Part shown: piece by piece, positions 42,937 to 51,036 of the stretch
Layout of the letters: the number at the start of each line of letters is the position of its first letter
How positions within the stretch are numbered: the first letter of the stretch is position 1
Source: Varibaculum cambriense
Lineage (GTDB): Bacteria; Actinomycetota; Actinomycetes; Actinomycetales; Actinomycetaceae
Reading direction: 5' to 3'
Assembly (NCBI RefSeq): GCF_002848005.1
Contig: NZ_PKHX01000007.1
Location: 1 to 55,505, forward strand
DNA: 55,505 nucleotides
Translations under genes and position numbers: made by a program
Notes under the pieces: model-generated
Seen by the model: only the letters and a program-made list of their open reading frames with translations
What the model was told of the DNA's origin: nothing
Databases searched by the model: none

Positions 42937-45900
42937 TCACTGCGGATTCGGCTGCGGGTTTATACCCGGGCCTGGCTCCGGCTGGGGATTCGGGTCTCCC
43001 CCTGGATTGGGATTCGGGTTCGGATCGGGTTCCGGATTTGGTTCTGGCTCCGGTTCCGGCTCGGGCGCCGGTGCCTCCCTCACCAATAAAATACTTAAAG
43101 GAGGTACCGTAACTTTACCGTTTGAAGTGAGGGTTACCGGTTTTTGGTAAACGTCCAATCCCTTAATCATCACCTCGTATTCCCCGACCGGCAAAGGTGC
43201 CTCCCAAGCCTGTTTGTCTGCATTCACGTATGCGAACGCATCGGCACTGTCTTTACCACTCTTAGTCTTCAGCGGGAACGCATCTTTTACGGTATAACCC
43301 ACATGATTAGTAGCAATACTTTCTTCACCAGCAATAATTTCGTGCGTGTACTTCTGGTTTACAGCTTCGTAACTGCCCTGGCGCATAAAATCATATTGCT
43401 TACGGAACTTGTTTAAATCCCGGAAGAACTTTACTTCCTTTTCGTATTGCTTAGCCCGGTCATAGTTGAAAACATTAACCGAGTCGGGGGACTTATAAGA
43501 GTTATGATCCCCCGCTTTAGTGCGCAAGAATTCCTGCCCTGCGTGGATGAATACCGCGCCATTGGCCAGGTACTGGGTGCCGGTACCGAGGGAGTGCCGC
43601 TGAGCTACTTCCCCATCAGGGGTACCTGCCGGCAAACTGCCTTTCAATTTGTCGAACATGGTGTAGTTGTCATGGGCTTCGTTGTAGACCACGGATTGGT
43701 CTGGTCCCAGATAGTTACGCACATATTGGGCGCCCTTGATATTGTTCAACAAATCCCAAGAGCGTTTGGGCTGGTTCGCACCGCTAATAAATCCGGTGTG
43801 GTTCAACTCGAAGTTATCGCCCTTTACGGTGTCACGATACTGGTCATTGAAGAACGAGATTCCGGGCATCTGTTTCGCGTTTTCCTGGTTAGCCGCCGCT
43901 ACCCCACTAGGATGGTTACCCATCTTCCAGCCTTCGCCCAGAATCACAATTGAGGGATCGATCTTATTTAGGGATTCCCGTACCGCTTTCATGGTTTCCA
44001 CGTCATGGATACCCATAAGATCGAAACGGAAACCGTCAATATCGTAGTGCTTTGCCCAGTAGGTAACCGAATCAACAATGTATTTGCGCATCATCAGTTG
44101 TTCGGAAGCGGTTTCATTGCCAACTCCGGTCCCGTCTTGGAACTTACAGTTCGCATCCATCCGGAAATAGTAGTCAGGGACAGTTTGCTGCAACGGAGAC
44201 GTTTCCGGATTGTAGACATGGTTATAAACCACATCCATAATCACCCGCATATCGTTAGCATGCATGGTTTCCACCATTGACTTTAGCTCCAAAATGCGCG
44301 AGGTGGGATCCGCCGGTTTGGTTGCGTAAGAACCTTCGGGAACGTTGTAGTTTTGGGGATCATATCCCCAGTTGTATTGGGCGTTATAGGAGAGGTCACC
44401 CAACTCATCTACAGACCCGAAATCAAAAATCGGCAATAACTGCACATGGGTGACACCCAAAGATTTTAGATAATCCAAGCCAGAAAGATTCCCTGCCTTG
44501 GTTTTGGTACCCGTCTCGGTGAGCCCCAAGAACTTCCCCTTGTTAGTGATGCCATTATCCGGGCCGATGGTTAAATCGCGTACGTGTGCCTCGTAAATAA
44601 TCGCATCCTTCATCGAGGTAAATGCGGGCATCCGTTTGCCATCCCAGTTGCTGGGTACAGTTTTTTCCGGGTCAATCACCACGGCGCGCGTACCGTTGGC
44701 GGTAACCGCCCGGGCATAGGGATCGATAGCTTCGTTAATTTTTCCGCCGTCGAAATGGAGACGGTAGCGATACTGCATTCCCTTTTGGTCACCGTCGAAC
44801 GTAATCTCCCAGGTTCCCTTTTCCCCTTTGGTCATGGCAGTGACTTTTCCGCCCGCGGAATAGTTAACGAACTCGACTGCTTGGGCGGTAGGCGCCCATA
44901 CCCTAAAGGTGGTTTTTTCCGGGGAGTAAATCGCCCCTAACTCGCCCTCGTAAAAATATTTGTTATTAAATTCCGCGGTATGTAGATCCGCGCAATTGCT
45001 GGTAGGAGTCGGTTTGGGAATATCTGCTTCCGAATAGTAAATTTTGGGGTCACCCTGCACAATCCAGATTTCCGCCTTCCCCTGGGGAAACTTGGTAACA
45101 AAGAGGTCGTCGGGAGTGTTTTTCTCTGCCCATTCATTTCCGACTTCCGAACGGCGCACAATCAGACCAACTTTTTCAATCCCATTTGGGTCTTTATGAG
45201 TAATGGTGGCGGTATGGCTTCCATCGAAATCCGCTTGCTTTCCTTCCGTTTCCGGAAGCCAAGTCCACACATTCCAGTTGTCATATTTATTGTCGGAGCG
45301 CAGGTAGTGAACAGTGACCGTGACCTCAGTAGGGAGGGCAGGGGGATTTTCGGCGGGTTTCAGCTGGTAGCTGCCATCGGTTTTTATATCAATCCCGCCG
45401 GGAACCGGGATATCTTTCAAGTCAGAGGTTTTCCACTCCCAGTCGTTTGTCGCAGTAGAGCGGCGCACAATTAGGTTTACTTTTTCATTCGGAGCCGGAA
45501 CGGTGACTTCGGCGGTTAGGTTGCCTGCCCCATCCTTTCCGGTGAAAGCCACGGAGTAACCAGCAGAACCCTCGGTCCACACCCACAGGTTATATTCCGA
45601 TGCGGGAACATTGGGATCGGGGGTAAAACTCACCTTTAGCTTGCCGTCTGCTGCCGGTTCCAATCCGTCCTGGTTATAGCTGAAACTACGAGCATCCCAC
45701 CTGGTGAAAATCGAGTTCCCCGGTTTCGCGCCAGTATACACAGCGGATTCCCAGACTCGATTTTCGCTCTGTCCTGGCTGTAAAGAAGTGGTGTCCGTGC
45801 GGTAGACCCGGAAGTTCAGGGGATCGCCTGGCGCCAAGATATTGGTGTTGATATAGCCTTCCGGCTGCTGGGCGGAGAACTTTTGGCTTTGCTTTGCCTG

Positions 45901-46086
45901 CCCATCAGCCCAGTACTCGACTCGGTAAACAGTTAAGGGGTTTTGAACGGTTGGATCCGGTTTGAAGTTCAGGTACATTACCTGGCTATTGGGGCCCGCG
46001 TGAGCTATGGGAGTAGCACTACCTGCTATTACCAGCAGAAAGGCGATAAAAAATCCCAAAAAACTTCTACTAATTCTTGATTTCAC
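42937..46086 (-). CDS. pulA: type I pullulanase, secreted
   Basis: Cuts alpha-1,6 bonds in pullulan, starch or glycogen. Signal peptide residues 1-30 ending PIAHA; two CBM41-like starch-binding modules (about 150-230 and 250-355); CBM48-like linker GAIYSPEKTTFRVWAP near 390; GH13 domain with YEAHVRDL, the type I marker YNWGYDPQNYN, GFRFDLMGIHD (nucleophile), ILGEGW (acid) and VVYNEAHDNYT. The C terminus is a Pro/Asn/Glu repeat linker that stops at TGA. The GTG at 46086 follows GAGGAGG. A LacI-type operator (46124) lies 38 bp upstream. As encoded, the product should be released instead of wall-bound. Confidence 0.95.
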   Translation of the reverse strand: MKSRISRSFLGFFIAFLLVIAGSATPIAHAGPNSQVMYLNFKPDPTVQNPLTVYRVEYWADGQAKQSQKFSAQQPEGYINTNILAPGDPLNFRVYRTDTTSLQPGQSENRVWESAVYTGAKPGNSIFTRWDARSFSYNQDGLEPAADGKLKVSFTPDPNVPASEYNLWVWTEGSAGYSVAFTGKDGAGNLTAEVTVPAPNEKVNLIVRRSTATNDWEWKTSDLKDIPVPGGIDIKTDGSYQLKPAENPPALPTEVTVTVHYLRSDNKYDNWNVWTWLPETEGKQADFDGSHTATITHKDPNGIEKVGLIVRRSEVGNEWAEKNTPDDLFVTKFPQGKAEIWIVQGDPKIYYSEADIPKPTPTSNCADLHTAEFNNKYFYEGELGAIYSPEKTTFRVWAPTAQAVEFVNYSAGGKVTAMTKGEKGTWEITFDGDQKGMQYRYRLHFDGGKINEAIDPYARAVTANGTRAVVIDPEKTVPSNWDGKRMPAFTSMKDAIIYEAHVRDLTIGPDNGITNKGKFLGLTETGTKTKAGNLSGLDYLKSLGVTHVQLLPIFDFGSVDELGDLSYNAQYNWGYDPQNYNVPEGSYATKPADPTSRILELKSMVETMHANDMRVIMDVVYNHVYNPETSPLQQTVPDYYFRMDANCKFQDGTGVGNETASEQLMMRKYIVDSVTYWAKHYDIDGFRFDLMGIHDVETMKAVRESLNKIDPSIVILGEGWKMGNHPSGVAAANQENAKQMPGISFFNDQYRDTVKGDNFELNHTGFISGANQPKRSWDLLNNIKGAQYVRNYLGPDQSVVYNEAHDNYTMFDKLKGSLPAGTPDGEVAQRHSLGTGTQYLANGAVFIHAGQEFLRTKAGDHNSYKSPDSVNVFNYDRAKQYEKEVKFFRDLNKFRKQYDFMRQGSYEAVNQKYTHEIIAGEESIATNHVGYTVKDAFPLKTKSGKDSADAFAYVNADKQAWEAPLPVGEYEVMIKGLDVYQKPVTLTSNGKVTVPPLSILLVREAPAPEPEPEPEPNPEPDPNPNPNPGGDPNPQPEPGPGINPQPNPQ

Positions 46087-46123
46087 TGGTCCTCCTCGAC
46101 CAAGGCGTAGGCGGCGGCATCGC

Positions 46124-46137
46124 CGGAAACGTTTCCG
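46124..46137. promoter_or_regulatory. LacI-family operator before the pullulanase gene
   Basis: CGGAAACGTTTCCG is a perfect 14-bp palindrome with the same AAACGTTT core as the site at 21453. It lies 38 bp before the pullulanase start, where bound repressor would block transcription. The 276-bp gap 46087-46362 shows no gene otherwise. Confidence 0.7.
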
Positions 46138-46362
46138 AAAATCATGATATCCGACTTCAAATAAGATATGAAGATCGTCTTTATGTGCGCTTCCTCACAT
46201 TTAACTACCTTTTCAACAACCAACGCTGCAGACTAACGCGCGGAACCGCTAACCCTATGATTGTGGCGCTGTGGATTGTGGCAGCCGGGAAACTGGTAGC
46301 TCAATCGGGAATAAGCTATCGGTGCACCCTCAGGAGTATCAAAAAACGGCTGCTTAACGCAC

Positions 46363-47295
46363 TTAACCAATAGATTCTTCAAAGAAATCTTCATCGATAC
46401 TGTAAAGAGTGAACTGTTTTGCCTGGTGGACAGCCACTCCGTAATTAAGCATCAACTCGGTGAGTTTAATTCCGTTAATCAGAATGATTTTCCCATGTCG
46501 GTAGTTTTTTGCAGTGGTAACGGCGCGAGGTTGGAAGTCCGAGGTAGTGATAAACACCCCTAGGTTGGCACCCCTTGAATCCAAAGAACCTATAAAATTA
46601 CGAATCTCCGGATCCCCAACTTTATTGGTATCTGCATAACGTTTTGCCTGGATATAGATATTGGTTAGTCCCAATGCATCCTGGCGAATAATCCCGTCGA
46701 TACCTCCATCACCGGAGCGACCAACATGCTGTTTGCCTCCGTAGTCACCTCCGTATCCCATAGCCCATAACAAGTCGATGACCGCTTTCTCGAAAAACTC
46801 TGGAGAGGAATCTTGCAGATATTTCCGAAGCTCAGTCTCTACTTGCGCATTAAAATCACGCTCGGCATTACTCATTACTTCAATCGGATTGCTACTAGGT
46901 TCAGTCTCTGCTTCCGCTTCGCCGCTTTTCGTCTTACGCTGAGCAATCTCTTGCTGATATTTCGCCCATACTTCCCATTCGAGCATGTCTTTATCGGTAT
47001 AAATGGAAAGATCACGCTCGGCCACTTGGAGTCCGGCATCGGTGATCTGGCAATGTCCCCGGCGAGGGCGAGTTATCAAACCTGCATGAAAAAGACCAGA
47101 GCATGCCCAGTTGATACGGTGCTGATAACGCGGTTGACCGGAGGGAATAAGCTCTTCGCGCAGCTGCTCGCTTAACCCCGTAGAGCCAGCGACAAGTTCG
47201 CAGATTTCTCGCACGTGTCGCACCTGACCGTCCTGCAGAACTCGAAGAACCACGGGTCTAAATTCGTCAATAGTTGGGGTATTATCTATGCTCAT
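46363..47295 (-). CDS. Mrr-like restriction endonuclease
   Basis: The 310 residues contain an N-terminal Mrr_N winged-helix domain (RPVVLRVLQDGQVRHVREICELV to about residue 95) and the C-terminal Mrr catalytic domain: EKAVIDLLWAMGYGGDYG, then GRSGDGGIDGIIRQD with the catalytic Asp (about residue 217) and IYIQAKRYAD with the Gln-x-Lys. Mrr proteins cut methylated DNA (type IV restriction) and in some species respond to pressure or phage. The ATG at 47295 is preferred over an earlier start. No methylase lies nearby, which fits a stand-alone type IV nuclease. It begins the accessory region and is AT-richer than the pullulanase. Confidence 0.9.
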   Translation of the reverse strand: MSIDNTPTIDEFRPVVLRVLQDGQVRHVREICELVAGSTGLSEQLREELIPSGQPRYQHRINWACSGLFHAGLITRPRRGHCQITDAGLQVAERDLSIYTDKDMLEWEVWAKYQQEIAQRKTKSGEAEAETEPSSNPIEVMSNAERDFNAQVETELRKYLQDSSPEFFEKAVIDLLWAMGYGGDYGGKQHVGRSGDGGIDGIIRQDALGLTNIYIQAKRYADTNKVGDPEIRNFIGSLDSRGANLGVFITTSDFQPRAVTTAKNYRHGKIILINGIKLTELMLNYGVAVHQAKQFTLYSIDEDFFEESIG

Positions 47296-47366
47296 TTTTT
47301 CGCCTACCTGGTGATCTTCTGCTACCAAGTCGATCTTATCCGGCTTTTACCATAGGGCGACGGAGA

Positions 47367-48047
47367 TTAATCCAAGTTGGCGGCAGCGGCCAGCATTTTT
47401 TCAATCTCTTCGCGGTATTTTCCGTCTGCGTTCCGGCTTTCGCCGCTATCTGCTATATAGGTTTTCAAGAATTTTTCTAGAGGACGACCCAAGCCTTGCC
47501 CCGCAATCCTGCCGGTACTAGCCTCGATCCCGGCGTGAGCGCGTCCTCCGAAACTGATAAGCCACATATCCTCCCCCACTGGCACGTCCGCACTGAGGCG
47601 GGGCATCACGAAAGGAAAATCCAGGCGTTTAGCCCCCAGGCGCTGGTAAAAAGCCCAACGCCGCTGCGGATCCCCTCTATCTTCCGAGGGCGCGTGGAGC
47701 TGCGGATCCTCAATTTCTCCCAGGATCAACAGGGGGTTATTGCTAGATTCCAGAGCGCAAATCGCTTGACGGAAAAGTTTAGAGCCCACCCCGTGACCGC
47801 GAGTGCGGGGACTGACTGCCAGCCAACTGAGCAAAGTAACTTCCCTGGTTGCCGGCCATGCTATCGCTGCCCCTAGCGGGCGCGTCCCCTCCCACGCGGA
47901 TAAAGTCTGAAACTGCCCCGCCTGCAGTTGGGCGATTAAATCTTCCGGCTCCCCCAGTTCTTCAGGGCCAAAAGCCTGTTCCAAAAGTTCCCGAACTAGG
48001 ATTTCTTCCTGCCCCGGTTCCAGGTGGTTTTGATACTCGATTTGCAC
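47367..48047 (-). CDS. GNAT-family N-acetyltransferase
   Basis: A 226-residue protein with the GNAT core: TLLSWLAVSPRTRGHGVGSKLFRQAI (about residues 70-96), containing the acetyl-CoA pyrophosphate loop RTRGHGVG, and a C-terminal WAFYQRLGAKRLDFPFVMPRL strand. The last 50 residues are an extra Ala/Arg/Glu-rich tail. The substrate cannot be told. The GTG start at 48047 is used. It lies between the Mrr gene and the array of small acidic proteins. Confidence 0.85.
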   Translation of the reverse strand: MQIEYQNHLEPGQEEILVRELLEQAFGPEELGEPEDLIAQLQAGQFQTLSAWEGTRPLGAAIAWPATREVTLLSWLAVSPRTRGHGVGSKLFRQAICALESSNNPLLILGEIEDPQLHAPSEDRGDPQRRWAFYQRLGAKRLDFPFVMPRLSADVPVGEDMWLISFGGRAHAGIEASTGRIAGQGLGRPLEKFLKTYIADSGESRNADGKYREEIEKMLAAAANLD

Positions 48048-48104
48048 CCCTCAACCCTAGCCCAAACCTAGTTAGGATTTTTTGCGATAGTTAGCAGCGC
48101 TTAG

Positions 48105-48317
48105 CTATTCATAAATGAATGGAGCACCCATGGGGATTTCGCCACGAAGCCTTGGGAGCCAATGAGGAAAACATTCGGGACGACCTACTCGGACAAACTG
48201 TTCGTAAATATCCTCGTCCGAGTACCGCTCATTTTCCTCCGGAGTAAGCGGAATCGTGAAAAGAGCTAGGGCATCGCGCTCCTCCAGCGGAACCCAGGGA
48301 GTCGAAATATTAGCCAT
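48105..48317 (-). CDS. small acidic unknown protein, paralog 1 of 3
   Basis: A 70-residue protein starting MANISTPWVPLEERD, with the block LTPEENERYSDEDIYEQFVRVG in the middle, then LPRLRGEIPMG and the ending FIYE. I know no family for it. It is acidic and has no signal or membrane segment. Copy 2 at 48411 is about 75% identical and the flanking DNA is also similar on both sides (AGCTATTCATAAA after the stop, AGCCAT at the start), so this is a recent tandem duplication. Confidence 0.8.
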   Translation of the reverse strand: MANISTPWVPLEERDALALFTIPLTPEENERYSDEDIYEQFVRVGRPECFPHWLPRLRGEIPMGAPFIYE

Positions 48318-48410
48318 AATTTGATTGTAAACGCCACAATAACAAAGAGAATTTAATTTCGAGTTGGAAGCTACTAAATTAAGTCAACTAAAATCTGGGT
48401 GCTGTGTTAG

Positions 48411-48623
48411 CTATTCATAAAAGTCCGGTTGACATCTAGGGATTTCGCCACGGATTCGTGGAAGCCAGAAATCAAACGCTTGTTCTTCTCCCACCCGAAC
48501 GAACTGATCGTAAATATCTTCGTCCGAATACCGCTCGTTTTCCTCCGGAGTAAGCACAGTAGTGCAAAGAGCAAGCGAATCACGCTCCTCCAATGGAACC
48601 CAGGGCACCGAGATATTAGCCAT
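48411..48623 (-). CDS. small acidic unknown protein, paralog 2 of 3
   Basis: A 70-residue protein, MANISVPWVPLEERDS at the start, TPEENERYSDEDIYDQFVRVG in the middle and LPRIRGEIPRCQPDFYE at the end. It differs from copy 1 mostly in residues 45-55 and near the C terminus, positions that could decide partner choice. Each copy has its own 90-bp upstream gap. Function unknown. Confidence 0.8.
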   Translation of the reverse strand: MANISVPWVPLEERDSLALCTTVLTPEENERYSDEDIYDQFVRVGEEQAFDFWLPRIRGEIPRCQPDFYE

Positions 48624-48684
48624 AAACTAATTGTAGGCGGCAAAATATCAAAGAAAAGTAAAATCTGGGATTAAATCCATTAAT

Positions 48685-48906
48685 CTACTCGCAATAAGAA
48701 TAGTTTTCTAGTACTTCTTCCAGTGTCCACCGGCCTCGCAAGTATGGTTCAAAATAAAACCACTCAGTTCCGGATGCTATGCGTCTAAAATGATTTTCCA
48801 TGAACTCATCGGAAAACTTTTCGTTTTCTTCAGCTGTTAAGGGGCGCGACAATGTTTCCTCGAGGTTACATTCCTCCAGGGGTTTATCACCGCGCAAATC
48901 AACCAT
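48685..48906 (-). CDS. small acidic unknown protein, paralog 3 of 3
   Basis: A 73-residue protein, more divergent: MVDLRGDKPLEECNLEETL at the start, then LTAEENEKFSDEFMENHFRRIA aligned with the EENERYSDED block of the other two, then YLRGRWTLEEVLENYSYCE. The shared pattern is LTxEENExxSDExxxxxFxR, then LRG, and a C-terminal Tyr-x-Glu type end. As the first gene of the array on this strand it may be the ancestor. Function unknown. Confidence 0.78.
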   Translation of the reverse strand: MVDLRGDKPLEECNLEETLSRPLTAEENEKFSDEFMENHFRRIASGTEWFYFEPYLRGRWTLEEVLENYSYCE

Positions 48907-49080
48907 GCCTCGATTCTAACGCTAAACATTTAATGTGGCTTATCTATTCTTTTCTCTGAACTAGAAAACCCGATTCGGTTTATGAATATGTCGCATCTGA
49001 GAAAATGTGGGGTAGGTACCGATTTAAAGAGGACTGATTTTCAAGCAAGAGGTAACGCTGGATCGACCGGTAGTATGACA

Positions 49081-49119
49081 GCGGGGGTTCAAAATAAAGA
49101 AAGTATCTTGAACCCCCGC
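49081..49119. repeat. long inverted repeat in the 48.9-49.2 kb gap
   Basis: GCGGGGGTTCAA (49081-49092) and TTGAACCCCCGC (49108-49119) form a 12-bp perfect stem with a 15-bp loop. No T-run follows on either strand, so a terminator is not obvious. It stands between the paralog array and the excisionase-like genes, a possible element boundary. The remaining gap 48907-49161 shows no gene. Confidence 0.6.
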
Positions 49120-49161
49120 AACACCTCTAAACCTACCCCAAAAATAAGAAGGTGACTAGAT

Positions 49162-49332
49162 ATGAAAAAAGCAATAAGCGCAGCAATCCCCCTAGCCGCT
49201 ATCTTCCTAGCTCTGCTCGCTTTCTCTAGCGATATGCCCTTCTGGATGGCATGCACCTGCTGGGCTCTGTGGGGAACAGGACTAGGGGCAAGCATCATCG
49301 GTACCGCATGGAAAGGATGGGAAACCAAGTGA
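49162..49332 (+). CDS. small membrane peptide
   Basis: Fifty-six residues starting MKKAISAAIPLAAIFLALLAF, with two hydrophobic segments (about residues 5-21 and 25-45, the latter with Trp and two Cys). AGGTGA precedes the ATG. The stop overlaps the GTG start of the next gene by four bases, so the two are coupled. No family recognised. Confidence 0.65.
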   Translation: MKKAISAAIPLAAIFLALLAFSSDMPFWMACTCWALWGTGLGASIIGTAWKGWETK

Positions 49333-49532
49333 CCAAACGTTACCTATCCCGGATGCAGTTCGCGGCCCGCATCGGAGTAAAGCCTGCCTCCTTATCCCGC
49401 TATAAACTACCCACCCCAGATGTGATAGTTGGCCCCGATACTCGCCCCGTGCAAGGATGGACCGAAGAAACAATCGATAAATGGAACGCAGCCAGACCAG
49501 GAAGCGGAAGCCGAACCGATCTCAAGCAGTAA
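49329..49532 (+). CDS. excisionase-like helix-turn-helix protein
   Basis: The GTG at 49329, overlapping the previous stop, gives 67 residues. The segment LSRMQFAARIGVKPASLSRYKL is a MerR/AlpA-like wing-HTH opening, followed by PDVIVGPDTRPVQGWTEETIDKWN, the pattern of phage or plasmid excisionase and copy-control proteins (the W-x-E-x-T-x-x-x-W motif). No integrase is in the window. It may be a remnant of an integrated element. An upstream reading without a ribosome-binding site is less likely. Confidence 0.72.
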   Translation: MTKRYLSRMQFAARIGVKPASLSRYKLPTPDVIVGPDTRPVQGWTEETIDKWNAARPGSGSRTDLKQ

Positions 49533-49590
49533 TACCATGGCAACAACCGCTAGCAGTTAACTAGCCTTCAAGGCAGACATTCGCTTATTG

Positions 49591-50007
49591 TTATACAGAT
49601 TCCAGCTCTGTAAGGTCAGAATGACCGTAGGAGCGTATCCGCGCAGATGGTAAAATCTCTGGGACCAAAACGCCGTCCGCTTGAGATTCAACATAATCAA
49701 TAAAAAGCCCCACGCTTGCCAGCCCCGATGGCGGTTGCCCCGTCATATCGGTCGCTTCATCAGAGATAGCACACTCAGGAGCCATTGAAGCAACAACCCG
49801 AATCGTTGCACCATCATTACCCAAGGAATAAATGGTCGCGTCCCCTCCACAGGCTTTAACGCGCTCAACTAGCACCGCTAAAGGTTCACTATCTAGGCAA
49901 GCAACAATCGGAGAATCACCATATTTATCAGTAACTTTAGGGGAAGTATTTCCAAGCATAACGTTATACAAGACCTCAGCCTCAAAAAGCGCTAACTGCT
50001 CATTCAT
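49591..50007 (-). CDS. unknown protein, second gene of a coupled pair
   Basis: A 138-residue protein, no family recognised. It starts MNEQLALFEAEVLYNVMLGN and has a middle strand-rich part (LVERVKACGGDATIYSLGNDGATIRVVASM). The ATG at 50007 is preferred because GGAGGA lies 6 bp upstream; a GTG lies one codon before. The start overlaps the stop of the 50007-50456 gene (TGATG), so the two proteins are made together. AT-rich, accessory type. Confidence 0.7.
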   Translation of the reverse strand: MNEQLALFEAEVLYNVMLGNTSPKVTDKYGDSPIVACLDSEPLAVLVERVKACGGDATIYSLGNDGATIRVVASMAPECAISDEATDMTGQPPSGLASVGLFIDYVESQADGVLVPEILPSARIRSYGHSDLTELESV

Positions 50008-50456
50008 CACAGTTCCTCCCCTCTATTAAGACGATCTGCCGCGTCTCGCGCCGCAAGATAGACCCTATGTATAGCTAATTCTAGCGCAGAATTCACATCT
50101 GAAACCTCATTCAACCTCAAAAGAGACTCAGGTTCTTTGCCGTCTCGCTTACCGCCCACATAATTATGCACGTGCGCATGCCCGTGCTTGCAGTCAATCT
50201 CGATATAACTTTGCCAATTATTCTCACGGTCAAGGTATTTAACGGAAAGAACGAAATCAACGAGCCTACCAGCCTGTTTCCAAGCTATCCCGATAAGTTT
50301 AATATCCGATTCGTAGGATGGTCTCAGATAGCGCAGTTGGTCTTGTTCGCATTTATCGCGCGGTGGCGGGTTATAACGGCCTTGAATAGTATTCTGTCCG
50401 CTTATCCGCTTAACTCGTCTATTACGATTCTTATTCAAACCTGCCAACAAACTCAC
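50007..50456 (-). CDS. unknown protein with HGHAHVH motif, first gene of a coupled pair
   Basis: A 149-residue protein, GTG start. The N terminus is basic (NKNRNRRVKR). Residues 80-105 read ENNWQSYIEIDCKHGHAHVHNYV, an Asp followed by a His-x-His-x-His pattern that may bind a metal, as in DUF families of small nucleases and TumE-like toxins. The C-terminal helix is rich in Ala, Asp and Arg. The tight coupling with a smaller partner makes a toxin-antitoxin or defence pair possible, but nothing here proves it. Confidence 0.7.
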   Translation of the reverse strand: MSLLAGLNKNRNRRVKRISGQNTIQGRYNPPPRDKCEQDQLRYLRPSYESDIKLIGIAWKQAGRLVDFVLSVKYLDRENNWQSYIEIDCKHGHAHVHNYVGGKRDGKEPESLLRLNEVSDVNSALELAIHRVYLAARDAADRLNRGEEL

Positions 50457-50516
50457 CTACCTTAACGAGGACCCCATTGTCCCTTCCGCCATCTAAGACC
50501 CCTCGCTTCACCCTGC

Positions 50517-50804
50517 TTACTCGTCAGCGACAATAAGCTTGCTTAGATCCATATAGTCTATTTGATTTTTATCCATAAAGCCCCGGTAATACTCGATAAT
50601 GTCTCTTGGAACCGGAGCTTTTCTGTACCATGCTTCCAAAAGGGAGCAATAAAAAACGGTAGTCGGCTCTGGAGGCAGGCTGTTCAACTCTGTTTTAACA
50701 GCTCGCCCAAACGGAGTATCTAACTCAGACTGTTTAATAAGGAAGTTCCAGATTTCATCAAGCTCTTCCTCACTGGGCAAGAAATCCTCATCATGGTAAT
50801 CCAT
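50517..50804 (-). CDS. small acidic unknown protein
   Basis: Ninety-five residues from ATG 50804 (GGA ribosome-binding site 8 bp upstream): MDYHDEDFLPSEEELDEIWNFLIKQ at the start, then YRKAPVPRDIIEYYRGFMD and a final SKLIVADE. It is acidic in the first half and has no signal peptide. No family recognised. It lies upstream of the coupled pair on the same strand (60 bp), possibly the first gene of one transcript. Confidence 0.65.
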   Translation of the reverse strand: MDYHDEDFLPSEEELDEIWNFLIKQSELDTPFGRAVKTELNSLPPEPTTVFYCSLLEAWYRKAPVPRDIIEYYRGFMDKNQIDYMDLSKLIVADE

Positions 50805-51036
50805 AACCGTCATCCTAGCGCCGCTACCCGCATCTACCTTGATTATCAGCCATGCTCTACGCAGAGTAACGCACGAGGTAAATATGCACGGCAACAAAAA
50901 CAAAAAGGACTCCAGCGAATTCCCATTACGGAGAAAACTTGGAGCAACGAGCGCGCGGGGATAAGTTCAGGCGCGGTGGGCACAAGGCCGGGGCATCAGC
51001 ATCGTGCTAGCAACACTTCGTGTTGCGCCAACGGAG

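Noticed and set aside
42937..42939. Selenocysteine at the pullulanase TGA
   Set aside because: No selenocysteine-type hairpin follows the codon directly, and the position lies in a linker where Sec would have no role.
42443..43150. Gly/Ser/Phe-rich open frame opposite the pullulanase tail
   Set aside because: It is the antisense of the Pro/Asn/Glu repeat linker; low-complexity shadow.
49081..49119. Intrinsic terminator
   Set aside because: The stem is good but no T-run follows on either strand and no gene ends directly before it; kept only as an inverted repeat.
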